Of a stretch of DNA of 64,000 bases, positions 48,935 to 59,449 are shown in pieces. Numbering within the stretch: position 1 is the first letter of the stretch; every line of letters begins with the position of its first letter. The position numbers and the translations under genes are program-made. Where the stretch lies: contig NZ_AP014815.1 of NCBI RefSeq assembly GCF_001548095.1, positions 3,657,656-3,721,655 of the forward strand, written 5' to 3'. Source of the DNA: Geminocystis sp. NIES-3708 (lineage in GTDB: Bacteria; Cyanobacteriota; Cyanobacteriia; Cyanobacteriales; Cyanobacteriaceae). The notes under the pieces are model-generated. The model saw only the letters and a program-made list of their open reading frames with translations. It made no database searches and was not told the origin of the DNA.

Positions 48935-50011
48935 TTACAAAAAATTATAAATAGATTCTGCTAGGGCTTTCGCTAATAAAGGAGGTACTGCATTACCCAC
49001 TTGTCTATTTTGATTTGTTTTGTTGCCCATAAAGCGAAAAGAATCAGGGAAAGACTGTAATCTTGCGTGTTCTCTAACTGTAGGAACTCGATTATATTTA
49101 TAGTGAAAATAATGACGATGTCCTGTATCAATTGTATTAGAAGGTTTTTTGCTGTGATACCTTGTCCATGCAATATTAAAATTTCGTGTTTTTTGTAATT
49201 CTAGTGGTAAATTTTTATAATTACCACCTTCGGGAACAAGTTTAATAGTTTCAATTATCTTAGGACTGTGTTTTGTTGCAATGTGATTGTAGATTAACTC
49301 TGAATTATGTCGCATTAGTTTTTGATATTCCGATTCTGGATTAGTAGGATAATTCATCCCTTCATAACCTACTTCATTAATTAAAGAAGGTAAATCAGAT
49401 ATAGCCATCTCACAAGTAATATAATCTTTTTCCTTTAATTTGACTTCGGGATAAATAAAATTTTTTCCATATATATTTCCTATAAAAAAAACTCTTTTTC
49501 GTATTTGAGGAACGCCATAATCTGAAGCTAGTAAAATTTTATCTTGAACGTGATAGCCCAAAATATTCATTTTTTCTTTGAATAATTCTTTAGCTTTACC
49601 TTTGTATAAATTAGTAAAACCAGTAACGTTTTCCAGCACAAACATTTTAGGTCTTAAATACTTTACAAATCGAATAAACTCTAAAAATAAATTATTTCTA
49701 TCATCTTTAAATTCTCTTTTTCCCGCGATAGAAAAACCTTGACACGGTGGTCCACCTATCACTAAATCTATCGAACCATATTTTTCAATTATTGATTCAG
49801 GATTAATATTTCTTATATCTTCATGGAAAATACTAATACTAGGCTTGTTAAATTTCAGTGTTTCTAATGCTTTTTTATCATGATCAATTGCTAATTTTAT
49901 TTCAAATTTATTAGTTAATTCAAAACCATAGCTAAGACCTCCACAGCCAGAGAATAAATCTACAACAGTGTATTTTTTATGTTTTATTTGTTTTTGAATA
50001 TTTATTTGCAC
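48935..50011 (-). CDS. C5-cytosine DNA methyltransferase, cargo R-M system (first gene)
   Basis: The 358-residue enzyme has TVVDLFSGCGGLSYGFE (motif I), IGGPPCQGFSIAGKRE (IV), ENVTGF (VI), PQIRKRVFFIGN (VIII) and VGNAVPPLLA (X). A GYEGMNYPTNPESEYQ segment and RHYFHYKYNR belong to its variable region. It is the first of the operon MTase-REase-MTase and starts about 75 bases from the tniQ remnant. It is more like the 412-residue MTase at 18392 than like its own operon partner in the GGPPCQGFS motif. Confidence 0.93.
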   Translation of the reverse strand: MQINIQKQIKHKKYTVVDLFSGCGGLSYGFELTNKFEIKLAIDHDKKALETLKFNKPSISIFHEDIRNINPESIIEKYGSIDLVIGGPPCQGFSIAGKREFKDDRNNLFLEFIRFVKYLRPKMFVLENVTGFTNLYKGKAKELFKEKMNILGYHVQDKILLASDYGVPQIRKRVFFIGNIYGKNFIYPEVKLKEKDYITCEMAISDLPSLINEVGYEGMNYPTNPESEYQKLMRHNSELIYNHIATKHSPKIIETIKLVPEGGNYKNLPLELQKTRNFNIAWTRYHSKKPSNTIDTGHRHYFHYKYNRVPTVREHARLQSFPDSFRFMGNKTNQNRQVGNAVPPLLAKALAESIYNFL

Positions 50012-50086
50012 AGATCTTGATTGATTGGGGCAATATCATTGTATGTTAATTTTTGGTTAATATTAACTATCTTTCTTCATCTCGAT

Positions 50087-50385
50087 CTAGGCAAAAGGAA
50101 TAAAACTAGGAAACTTGAATCTTGCCCCACAATTGGGACATTCCGATAACAGTTTCATTTGATGTCGATCATGCCATGCACTGATCCGCTTTGCTGCACG
50201 CACCTATAAATCTCCTTATACTGCCATTCCATTTTATGATATGGTTTGTTTTTCCCCATAACAAACAGAACAAAGACGAATGAGAGTCATTTTCATAGGG
50301 GCAGAAGGAAACATTGTTTGTAAGGTTGCCATTTTTACTTGTAGAATCTCACTTAACTTCTGTAACTCTTCAGGGGAAGTAGACT
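50087..50385 (-). pseudogene. tniQ: C-terminal half of a V-K tniQ gene, frameshifted
   Basis: In two frames of the minus strand the translated pieces match the second half of the intact tniQ at 6067-6570: PEELQKLSEILQVKMATLQ with MKMTLIRL and VCYGE, then KMEWQYKEIYRC, and finally MKLLSECPNCGARFKFP. At least two frameshifts separate them. The 5' half is missing and the fragment is fused to the tnsB remnant, so it cannot give a working protein. Confidence 0.8.
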
Positions 50386-50389
50386 GAGA

Positions 50390-50885
50390 ACCTCTCCAAC
50401 CAGAACTTCTAATTCTTTTTTATTTTCTTTCTCCTCAATAATATGATTCAAAATTCGATAAATAATCATGTGAGAGGGTTGTTTAATATCCTAATTTTTG
50501 GGTTGGGCAACTGCGCGTAAATAAACTTGTTTAGGAGTCATTGATTTACTACCTTTGTTTCCTTCACGATAGGTTTTAACAATGAAATCCTGTAAGCGTC
50601 GATCAATAGGATAAAAACCTTTATCGGTTCGATTATTTTGAGCAATACCGACTAAACCATTTTCTTGCCATTGCTTAACGTATCTTTGGATAGTTCTAAC
50701 TGACTTATTCAATTGAGTTGATGCTTGTTTCAACTTTTCTCCGTAGGTTTTTCGTACAGCTACGCTGTGCTTTCGGTGGCTCAAGGTTGAAGTAAATCTT
50801 CAATGAAATGAGCGATTTTTTGTTCTTCAGGAGAAAGTTGGGAGATCAACTCTGGAGAATCAGAAAATTGATCATCGATGGTCAT
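50390..50885 (-). pseudogene. tnsB: N-terminal remnant of a V-K tnsB gene
   Basis: From an ATG at 50885 the pieces read MTIDDQFSDSPELISQLSPE, EDLLQP, then after a short insertion TYGEKLKQASTQLNKSVRTIQRYVKQW and DFIVKTYREGNKGS, a TAG stop, and PSHMIIYRILNHIIEEKE. These match the first ~165 residues of the TnsB at 3548. The catalytic domain is absent. The insertion near 50750-50785 contains GCTACGCTGTGC, a type of short repeat seen in many cyanobacteria. One deletion seems to have removed the rest of tnsB, all of tnsC and the start of tniQ. Confidence 0.8.
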
Positions 50886-50936
50886 AACGTTTCCAATAAT
50901 ATTCAATAAAATTACAATAGTTTTATACTAATTTTA

Positions 50937-51119
50937 AGACATTTAATTTGTTATTTCTAGGGAAAATGACACTTAATTTGTTAATCTAGTTTAAGGTGCG
51001 ATCAAGATCATCTTTTGTGGAGTTCTGGGGTATAATTATTATTGCCATATAAAGATTTGAAGAGTCTTATTATTGGACGACACTAATTCATTATAACGTC
51101 ATATATTTGTTATTGTACA
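50937..51119 (-). repeat. tnsB-proximal transposon end with TnsB-binding-type repeats
   Basis: Read inwards on the minus strand, the end is TGTACAATAACA followed by motifs AACAAATATATGACG, GAATTAGTGTCG and, further in, two copies of AACAAATTAA(G/A)TGTC near 50937-50985. The arrangement, with close copies at the tip and a second pair after a gap of about 100 bases, fits the more extended left end of V-K transposons. Confidence 0.7.
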
Positions 51120-51205
51120 ATAATAATGTGATAATTTTATATTAATTATTTAGTTGACATTATCAAAGATAATATTTAACTAACTATAAAAAATCGATTC
51201 AAAAA

Positions 51206-51562
51206 ATGACACTTTTAGTTTTTGGGATTCCTAACTGTAGTACTTGCAAAAAAGCCTTACAATGGTTAGACGAAAATAATGTTGAATATCAATTTATTAA
51301 TACTAAAGAAAATCCACCAGATATAAATACTATTGCTAGTTGGGTTAAGTCTCTTGGGGTTAAATCTATGCGTAACACTTCTGGATTGTCTTATCGTGCC
51401 TTGGGAGAAGAAAAAAATTCTTGGACGCCAGAGGAATGGGTGATTGCTTTTTCTCAAGATGCAATGTTACTAAAAAGACCTTTATTTGTTAAGGAAAATG
51501 AAGCAGTTTTAGTCGGATTCAGAGCCAATGAGACGGTAAAAAAAAATATATTGTGTAGTTAA
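51206..51562 (+). CDS. ArsC/Spx/MgsR-family thioredoxin-fold protein
   Basis: The 118-residue protein has a thioredoxin fold with CSTCKKALQWL (CxxC at residues ~11-14), the N-terminal signature of the ArsC/Spx superfamily, and LLKRPLFVKENEAVLVGF near the end. The family includes glutaredoxin-linked arsenate reductases and the transcription regulator Spx. The CxxC points to the Spx/MgsR side; the function in cyanobacteria is not certain. The gene begins 87 bases outside the transposon end. Confidence 0.85.
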   Translation: MTLLVFGIPNCSTCKKALQWLDENNVEYQFINTKENPPDINTIASWVKSLGVKSMRNTSGLSYRALGEEKNSWTPEEWVIAFSQDAMLLKRPLFVKENEAVLVGFRANETVKKNILCS

Positions 51563-51611
51563 AATTGATGATATATTTTGAATAAAGATTAGTCGCAATA
51601 TCCTTGAAAAA

Positions 51612-52892
51612 ATGGATAATTTAACCCTTGAAGAATGTTATAAAATACTGAATCTTTCTTCAGAAGCAACATTAGAAGATATTGAAGCAAGTTATTATAA
51701 ACTTATTGGGGACAAATTAAAAACCAATAATAAACAAGATTTGGTTGATTTAAAACAAGCTCATTCTCAATTAATAGAATATTATCAAAATAACGAAGAA
51801 AAAAAAGCTAAAAAAGAAAAAAACCGTTATCAATCTTTTTTAGAGAAGACGATTAATAAACAATTAAAAGATTTAGGAATCAAAGTAAAAGTAGAATCTA
51901 ATCCTAATGATTTACAAATTATTTTTAATAATATTAAACCAACTAAAAAAGTAGTTATAACTAAATTAATTTATGATATTCTTCATCAAACTCTAAAGGA
52001 TTCAGAAATTTCTGTTGTTATTTCTAGTATGGATTATAACAATAACTTAATTTGGCAAGAAAAAATCATAATTTGTACAGGAATTTATGCCTATAAAGCC
52101 TATAAATATAACACAAATATTCTCTTAAAAGAAGCGGAAATAAATACTAATACTTACGGTTTACCTTTTGCTTTTTTGATTGCCTTTGTCGTTAATTTTA
52201 TTGATCCGTTGGCGTGGTTTATCAGTATGTGGATTCATGAATTTGGTCATGGAACTGTAGCATGGCTTTCTGGTTATCGTGCAATGGTAACGTTTGCTGG
52301 AACAATTATCTCTCCTAATCGTTCATTTTTTGTTTATTTAGGTCTTTTAATTCTGATTAGTTTAACCTTTTATCATGGTTGGAAAGAACAGAAAAAAAAT
52401 ACTATGATTGGTTGTGTTATTTTAGGTATTGTTCAATTTATTTTAACATGGAAAATCTCTTATTCTACTTATGAAATGTTATTATATTTTGGAGGAATTG
52501 GTGGCGAATTTTATTTAAGTACTTTATTAATTATTGCTTTTTATTGGCGTTTACCTAAGAAATTTTATTGGGAATTTTGGCGTTTTTTTGCTTTAATAAT
52601 TGGTGCAGTTACTTTTTGGGGAAGTTTTACAAAGTGGCATAGAATTGCTAGAGGTAAAGATCAAATTCCTTGGGGCACTTTTTGGGGAGGAAGAGGAGAT
52701 TCTGGAGGGGATTTGAACGTTTTAAATGATATTGGTTGGAGTATTAATAAAATTATTAATATTTATAATACTTTAGGTTTTATTTGTTTATTAATTATTG
52801 TTAGTACTTATCTTTATTATTTATGGAAAAGTAATCCTGTTTTTCGTTTAAAAATTAATCACTATTTTTTCACAAATAACATAAATAAATAG
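51612..52892 (+). CDS. Membrane protein with J-like N-terminus and HEFGH metalloprotease motif
   Basis: Residues ~1-65 (LTLEECYKILNLSSEATLEDIEASYYKLIGD) resemble the first helices of a DnaJ domain but lack a clear HPD tripeptide. Residues ~70-170 form a charged linker and small soluble domain. From ~180 on there are five or six membrane segments with HEFGHGTVAWLSG, a zinc-protease HExxH motif in the style of M50 site-2 proteases. A second ligand motif (NxxPxxxLDG) was not seen; NDIGWS may be in its place. The 426-residue protein could be a divergent intramembrane protease or an inactive relative. Confidence 0.6.
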   Translation: MDNLTLEECYKILNLSSEATLEDIEASYYKLIGDKLKTNNKQDLVDLKQAHSQLIEYYQNNEEKKAKKEKNRYQSFLEKTINKQLKDLGIKVKVESNPNDLQIIFNNIKPTKKVVITKLIYDILHQTLKDSEISVVISSMDYNNNLIWQEKIIICTGIYAYKAYKYNTNILLKEAEINTNTYGLPFAFLIAFVVNFIDPLAWFISMWIHEFGHGTVAWLSGYRAMVTFAGTIISPNRSFFVYLGLLILISLTFYHGWKEQKKNTMIGCVILGIVQFILTWKISYSTYEMLLYFGGIGGEFYLSTLLIIAFYWRLPKKFYWEFWRFFALIIGAVTFWGSFTKWHRIARGKDQIPWGTFWGGRGDSGGDLNVLNDIGWSINKIINIYNTLGFICLLIIVSTYLYYLWKSNPVFRLKINHYFFTNNINK

Positions 52893-52904
52893 GGCTTACG
52901 GAAA

Positions 52905-52931
52905 AAGCCTTCCTCTATTAGAGAAAGGCTT
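52905..52931. terminator. Bidirectional terminator between the ATP synthase operon and the HEFGH protein gene
   Basis: AAGCCTT...AAGGCTT with inner CTC/GAG forms an 11-position stem with one mismatch and a TATTA loop. On the minus strand it is followed by TTTTT, which suits the end of the atp operon; on the plus strand by AATTTTGTTTT. The two genes converge here. Confidence 0.8.
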
Positions 52932-52955
52932 AATTTTGTTTTAATTCTTGATAAG

Positions 52956-53903
52956 TTAACCTAAAGCATTTGCACCAGATACCACTTCAAGAATTTGTTG
53001 AGTAATAGATGCTTGACGAGCTTTGTTATAAGAAAGAGTCAAGGTTTTCATTAATTCTTTAGCATTTTCACTAGCATTACTCATAGCAGTCATTCTTGCC
53101 GCTAATTCACTGGCAGCAGACTCTTGTAATGCTCTCAATAATTGATTATTGATGTATAAGGGTAAAAGAGAGTCAAGAATTTGAACTGGATCTTGTTCAA
53201 AAATCATCTCTCTAGGAAAGTTATCCACCGTGTTAGCAATGGTTTCTCTTTCAACTTTAAACGCACCACCACGCACTGTTAAACGGAAAATTTCATCGTC
53301 TTTAACTTCTAAACCTTGGGGAGTTAAAGGTAATAGAGTTTGAATAACTGGTTCTGAACTAATTAAAGATACAAAACGAGTATAGATTAATTCTACCCGA
53401 TCAACATTATTAGAAAAAAAGAAAGATAACAATTCGTCAGCCATTGCACCGGATTCTTTTGCCGTGGGAATTTGTTCTAAACCAAAATATTTTTGAATGA
53501 TTGGTTCATTTCTACGTTTAAAATATTGATTCGATTTTCTTCCTACCGTTACATAAGTGTAGTTGATGCCTTGAGCTTTTAATTCTGCAGCCCTTTGTTC
53601 TGCTTTTTTGATTACGTTAGTATTGTAACCACCACATAAGCCACGATCACCTGTTACAACAAATAAAGCAACAGTTTTAACTTCTCTTTCCTTCAGCAAA
53701 GGCAAGTCAACATCTTCAAAGCGGAGACGATTTTGTAAGCCGTAAAGAACTTGTGCTAAAGTGTCCGCAAAAGGGCGGGTAGCTGTAACTTGCTCTTGTG
53801 CTCTTCTAACTTTCGCCGCCGCTACTAGACGCATCGCTTCAGTAATTTTTTTTGTATTTTTTACTGAATCAATGCGATCGCGTATCGCTTTTAAATTAGA
53901 CAT
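52956..53903 (-). CDS. atpG: ATP synthase gamma subunit
   Basis: The gamma subunit is the central rotating shaft of F1. The 315-residue length is that of cyanobacteria and includes the extra ~35-residue segment (around [21 protein letters not shown] and the following stretch) that E. coli lacks. The plant-type regulatory cysteines are absent. The conserved ends [23 protein letters not shown] and [23 protein letters not shown] are present. It is the last gene of the operon (called atpC in cyanobacterial naming). Beta and epsilon are not in this window, as usual for cyanobacteria. Confidence 0.96.
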   Translation of the reverse strand: MSNLKAIRDRIDSVKNTKKITEAMRLVAAAKVRRAQEQVTATRPFADTLAQVLYGLQNRLRFEDVDLPLLKEREVKTVALFVVTGDRGLCGGYNTNVIKKAEQRAAELKAQGINYTYVTVGRKSNQYFKRRNEPIIQKYFGLEQIPTAKESGAMADELLSFFFSNNVDRVELIYTRFVSLISSEPVIQTLLPLTPQGLEVKDDEIFRLTVRGGAFKVERETIANTVDNFPREMIFEQDPVQILDSLLPLYINNQLLRALQESAASELAARMTAMSNASENAKELMKTLTLSYNKARQASITQQILEVVSGANALG

Positions 53904-53996
53904 AATATTAATTGATAATGGAAAAGATCGAATTGAAAATGTTACTCAAATCAGGTGGGCAATGCCCACCAAAAAATCAAAGAGTAATCAATTAAA

Positions 53997-55508
<1,512 letters not shown>

Positions 55509-55659
55509 TTATTTTTAGCGACTTATATTTAAAAGTTTGCTTGTTAATACAATTGATCTTTTTACTAAACTTTTTACAGTTTATTTTTATGTGTAAAGTT
55601 TGTAGTAAATCTTTTCGGATTGTTATGAAAATAACAACTGAAGTTGTCACTACTGAACT

Positions 55660-56211
55660 TTAGTTTCCACCTAGAACACTAAGACTAATACGACGCAATT
55701 GCCCTTTCAGACTAGCATCATACACTTGAGAACCGACTTTGATGATTACACCACCAATAATATCAGGATCAATTTTAGTCTGAATCTCCACACCAGTAGC
55801 ACCGGTAAGATTTTTAATCTTCTCTACTAATTTTTCTGCATCGCCTTCATAGAGTCTCACTGCAGACGTAACTTCAGCTAAGACAACGTTATTCAACTTA
55901 CGCAGAATTTCGAGATATTTAGCTAAAACACCTTCAATAAAACCTATACGTTTTTTATCTACCAATAACAACAAAAAGTTGAGCAAATAAGGATTAATTT
56001 GCCCCGTTATTTGTTTGATAATAACTTTTTTGTCCTCACCTTTCACCAATGGACTAGCAAAAAATGTTTTTAAATCTGCTGATTCTCGGATTAATGTCAA
56101 TAAATTACGGACATCTTCACCAATTGCCTCAGTAACATTTTTTTGTTCTGCTAGGGACATTAGGGCTTCAGCATAAGGCTCTACTACTTCGGCGGTAATA
56201 GCACTTTGCAT
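55660..56211 (-). CDS. atpH: ATP synthase delta subunit
   Basis: This 183-residue protein (OSCP family) links F1 to the peripheral stalk. It has the N-terminal helical domain with YAEALMSLAEQ and the C-terminal signature DPDIIGGVIIKVGSQVYDASLKGQLRRIS. It starts four bases after the b subunit stop. It is named atpD in some cyanobacterial genomes. Confidence 0.95.
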   Translation of the reverse strand: MQSAITAEVVEPYAEALMSLAEQKNVTEAIGEDVRNLLTLIRESADLKTFFASPLVKGEDKKVIIKQITGQINPYLLNFLLLLVDKKRIGFIEGVLAKYLEILRKLNNVVLAEVTSAVRLYEGDAEKLVEKIKNLTGATGVEIQTKIDPDIIGGVIIKVGSQVYDASLKGQLRRISLSVLGGN

Positions 56212-56215
56212 AAAT

Positions 56216-56740
56216 TTAACCTCCTAATTGGTCAACCGCACGACTAATGAGCTTACCTTGAACTTCATCAGTCAAAGTTTCTCTTAACTGCTGTTCAGCC
56301 TTTTCGAGAGCTAATACAGCAATTCTTTTTTTCAAACCTGCTACTACTTTCGCCCTTTCGGAGTCTAACTCTTGTACGGCAGTAGCTCTCATTCTTTCAA
56401 TGTCTTTTTGTCCTTGTGCCAAAATTTCCGCCCGTAGTTTTTCGGCGGTGGACTCTGCATCAGATTTGATTTTTTGAGCCTTAACTTGAGCTTGGTTTAA
56501 GTTTTCTTTTCCTTCAGCTAAAGCCTTAGCAGCAACGGAAGCACGATTTTCCGCTTCTTGAATTTCTTCAGCGATTCTATTGCTTCTTTCTGTGAGAATA
56601 TTACCCACAATTTTTCCACCATAGACTACTAACAACCCAATTACGATGATTAAGTTGATTAAGTTAGAGCCGAGAATATCTGAACTTATACCAAATCCGC
56701 CGGCAGTTTCTTCCGTGGCTAGATAAAATAAAGTCACCAT
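56216..56740 (-). CDS. atpF: ATP synthase subunit b
   Basis: Subunit b is half of the peripheral stalk. The 174-residue protein has one membrane segment (about residues 24-44, LINLIIVIGLLVVYGGKIVG) and a long charged helix rich in Ala, Glu and Lys (RIAEEIQEAENRASVAAKAL). It follows the b' gene by 160 bases, forming with it the heterodimeric stalk of photosynthetic bacteria. Confidence 0.95.
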   Translation of the reverse strand: MVTLFYLATEETAGGFGISSDILGSNLINLIIVIGLLVVYGGKIVGNILTERSNRIAEEIQEAENRASVAAKALAEGKENLNQAQVKAQKIKSDAESTAEKLRAEILAQGQKDIERMRATAVQELDSERAKVVAGLKKRIAVLALEKAEQQLRETLTDEVQGKLISRAVDQLGG

Positions 56741-56901
56741 AAATTAATATTTAGTGGAATTAGGCTTATATATGGGATAGAGTCTTCAGTCATCAGTATT
56801 AAGTAACGAGTATGATCATAAGCTAGAAAATTAATGATCTTCTTGTCTTTGATTTTCTTTAATCTTTCCTAATCCTGATATCTGACTCTTTTTTCCCTTG
56901 A

Positions 56902-57381
56902 TTATTTTACAAATTCAAGTCCGACGACTTTCTCAAGAATCTGTCTAGTTAAGGTAGTGACTTCTTGTTCTAGGGAACTTAAAGCCGCTACTCTTTCTGC
57001 TTCAATTTGATCTGAGGCTTTTTGACGCTCAACAATTACTTCTTGCTGTGCTTGTTGTACCTGATCTGATACAATTTTTTGAGCTTCAGATTGTGCAGTA
57101 GCTATAATTCCTTGAGATTGTTTACGGACTTCTTTTAATTCTTGTTCGTATTTTTGAGCAAGGGCGATCGCCTCTTGTTTCTGTTTTTTGGCTTGATCTA
57201 ACTGACCTTGAACATAATTTGCTCGGTCATCAATAGCCTTACCTAAAGGTTTATAAAAGAGGATATTGAGTATTGTTGCTAACAGTAAAAACTGAATTGC
57301 CATTAAAGGCAAAGTCGCATTAATATCAAATAATCCACCTTCTGCGGTTTCAGCCGCCAATAATATGCATTGTGTCATCAT
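56902..57381 (-). CDS. atpF': ATP synthase subunit b' (second stalk subunit)
   Basis: The 159-residue protein has one membrane segment (about residues 21-44, TLPLMAIQFLLLATILNILFY) and then KPLGKAIDDRANYVQGQLDQ and a long helix. This is the b' type found in cyanobacteria and plastids, encoded next to b; it is called atpG in cyanobacterial naming. Met-1 and Met-2 are alternative starts. Confidence 0.93.
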   Translation of the reverse strand: MMTQCILLAAETAEGGLFDINATLPLMAIQFLLLATILNILFYKPLGKAIDDRANYVQGQLDQAKKQKQEAIALAQKYEQELKEVRKQSQGIIATAQSEAQKIVSDQVQQAQQEVIVERQKASDQIEAERVAALSSLEQEVTTLTRQILEKVVGLEFVK

Positions 57382-57574
57382 AATTTGACTTAGGGGCAGA
57401 ATTTATTTGTTCCGTTTTTTTAATCTGCAATTATGCTTAGAAATATTACTGCAATTGTATATTTTGTTCAGTACTTAGGCTTTAGGCTAGGTTTCCTTGA
57501 AGAAAATACCTTAAATACCTAAAACCTAATAACTGAATTCTTTGCTTTGGGTTATCCTAGATCTAATTAAATTA

Positions 57575-57838
<264 letters not shown>

Positions 57839-58071
57839 TTAATTAATTTAGTACAACAAAAAATTTAGTTTTTGGTTTAAATAAGAGAATTGATTGAGCA
57901 ATCTTTCTCTTATGTTAGTTAATCACACAATGGTCATTAATTTTATCCCAAAAAGTATTTAACTATATTTTGGGTTTTTATGATAGTCAGTTGGATAAAA
58001 TTCCGACTTATTTTTATTAACACCAAGTTAAATAGAGGTTGGTAGAGTTTTACTCATGAATCCAACCTACT

Positions 58072-58827
58072 CTAATCGTGGTGTTCTCCCCCATGAGTTT
58101 CCATAGCTTCTCCAATATAGGATGCGGCTAGGGTAGCAAAGATTAAGGCTTGGATAGCACTGGTAAATAATCCTAATACCATTAAAGGTAAAGGAACGAT
58201 TAAAGGTACTAATAAAACCAATACCCCTACAGCTAATTCATCCGCTAAGATATTACCGAATAAACGGAAACTTAGGGAAAGAGGACGAGTAAAGTCTTCA
58301 ATAGCACGGAAGGGAACCATTATAGGAGAAGGCTGTGCATAATCAGCAAAGTAACCTAAACCTTTTTTACTAATCCCCGCATAGAAATAAGCTAAGGATG
58401 TTAATAAAGCAAATGCGACGGTAGTGTTGATGTCAACAGTAGGAGCGGACAACTCTCCTTCGGGGATTTCGATCAACTTCCAAGGAATTAAAGCCCCAGC
58501 CCAGTTAGACACAAATATAAATAAAAATAATGTGCCGATAAAAGGTACCCAAGGGCGATATTCTTTTTCACCAATTTGCTCTTTCGCTAAACCACGTAAG
58601 AAATCAAGGACGTATTCCATAAAATTTTGGAAACCCGTCGGGATTCTTTGGACATTTCTAGTAGCAACAAATGAAGCAATAAGAAGAACACCAATGACGA
58701 ACCAAGAGGATAGAAATACTTGTCCGTGTATTTTGTATTTACCGATCTCCCAGTAAAAGTGTTCCCCAACTTCGATAGCTGCTAAGTTAACAGAGTTGAA
58801 TAAATTTATTGTGTTTGCAAGTTCCAT
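58072..58827 (-). CDS. atpB: ATP synthase subunit a
   Basis: Subunit a forms the proton half-channels beside the c ring. The 251-residue protein has five or more membrane segments and the conserved region [25 protein letters not shown] with the essential Arg, and [10 protein letters not shown] at the end. It is called atpI in cyanobacterial naming. The 250-base gap before the c gene contains no recognisable gene. Confidence 0.95.
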   Translation of the reverse strand: MELANTINLFNSVNLAAIEVGEHFYWEIGKYKIHGQVFLSSWFVIGVLLIASFVATRNVQRIPTGFQNFMEYVLDFLRGLAKEQIGEKEYRPWVPFIGTLFLFIFVSNWAGALIPWKLIEIPEGELSAPTVDINTTVAFALLTSLAYFYAGISKKGLGYFADYAQPSPIMVPFRAIEDFTRPLSLSFRLFGNILADELAVGVLVLLVPLIVPLPLMVLGLFTSAIQALIFATLAASYIGEAMETHGGEHHD

Positions 58828-58877
58828 TGAACAAGATTTTTCCTGATTTTAGGAATCTTTGACAATTTATCATAAAA

Positions 58878-59354
58878 TTAGCCATTTTGTTCTGATTTAT
58901 TTAGATTACCCCATAAACTCATGGGTAAAATATAAAAAAGAATAGCGGCTTTGTAAGTCATGAAACCGAGAAAAATCGGAATCACTTGTAATTGTTGCCT
59001 TTGAGTAGCAACGATCATCAAACCAGCGAAAATAGCTAATCGTGTTGCACCAATACTTCTTTTTGATGTTCCAACTCGTTCTACTTCCCGTGACAACATA
59101 TTGACGTAAACCAAACTGAAGCAACTTCCTAATAAATAATTTAGGCTCGTATTGAAGTTATAAAAACATCCAACTAAAATAAAGCTAATTACAGCGATTG
59201 TAATAGTTCCGATTAAAAGATTATTCCGAAGTTCATAGAACTCTTTCATAGAATCTTTCATTTTTTCGGGTGCATTATTCTCAACTTCAATGGTTTGAGA
59301 TATAATTGTCGTTTGGGAGGATTCAGAGTTGATCACTTTGACTGCCAGATTCAC
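58878..59354 (-). CDS. atp1: ATP synthase subunit I (atp1)
   Basis: The 158-residue protein has four hydrophobic segments (about residues 48-66, 70-88, 104-120 and 124-146) after an acidic N-terminus. Its place as first gene of the atp operon and the topology fit the Atp1/UncI family, which helps assemble the c ring. Sequence conservation in this family is low, so position carries most of the weight. Confidence 0.82.
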   Translation of the reverse strand: MNLAVKVINSESSQTTIISQTIEVENNAPEKMKDSMKEFYELRNNLLIGTITIAVISFILVGCFYNFNTSLNYLLGSCFSLVYVNMLSREVERVGTSKRSIGATRLAIFAGLMIVATQRQQLQVIPIFLGFMTYKAAILFYILPMSLWGNLNKSEQNG

Positions 59355-59449
59355 TGGGAATTACTGGTAGAAATTTTACCATGATAGCGATCAATGATGT
59401 TAATTTTTATTAATTTCTTTATTTTTTACTTTCTGATTGAGTTTTTCTA

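Larger units (their letters stand above)
45448..51119. mobile_element. Degenerate type V-K CAST (Cas12k lost) carrying an R-M system as cargo
   Basis: The two ends are 12-base perfect inverted repeats TGTACAATAACA (starting at 45448, and on the minus strand from 51119 inwards). Each is followed by TAACA...TGTC-type TnsB-binding repeats. Between them lie a tracrRNA-like guide locus, a CvkR-like regulator, an MTase-REase-MTase system and scraps of tniQ and tnsB. Cas12k, TnsC and any CRISPR array are missing. The end next to tRNA-Asp lies 60 bp after a GTT PAM, the spacing known for V-K insertion. The bases outside the two ends (AGTGT and ATAAT) do not form a 5-bp target duplication, so a later rearrangement or mutation is likely. 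Confidence 0.8.
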
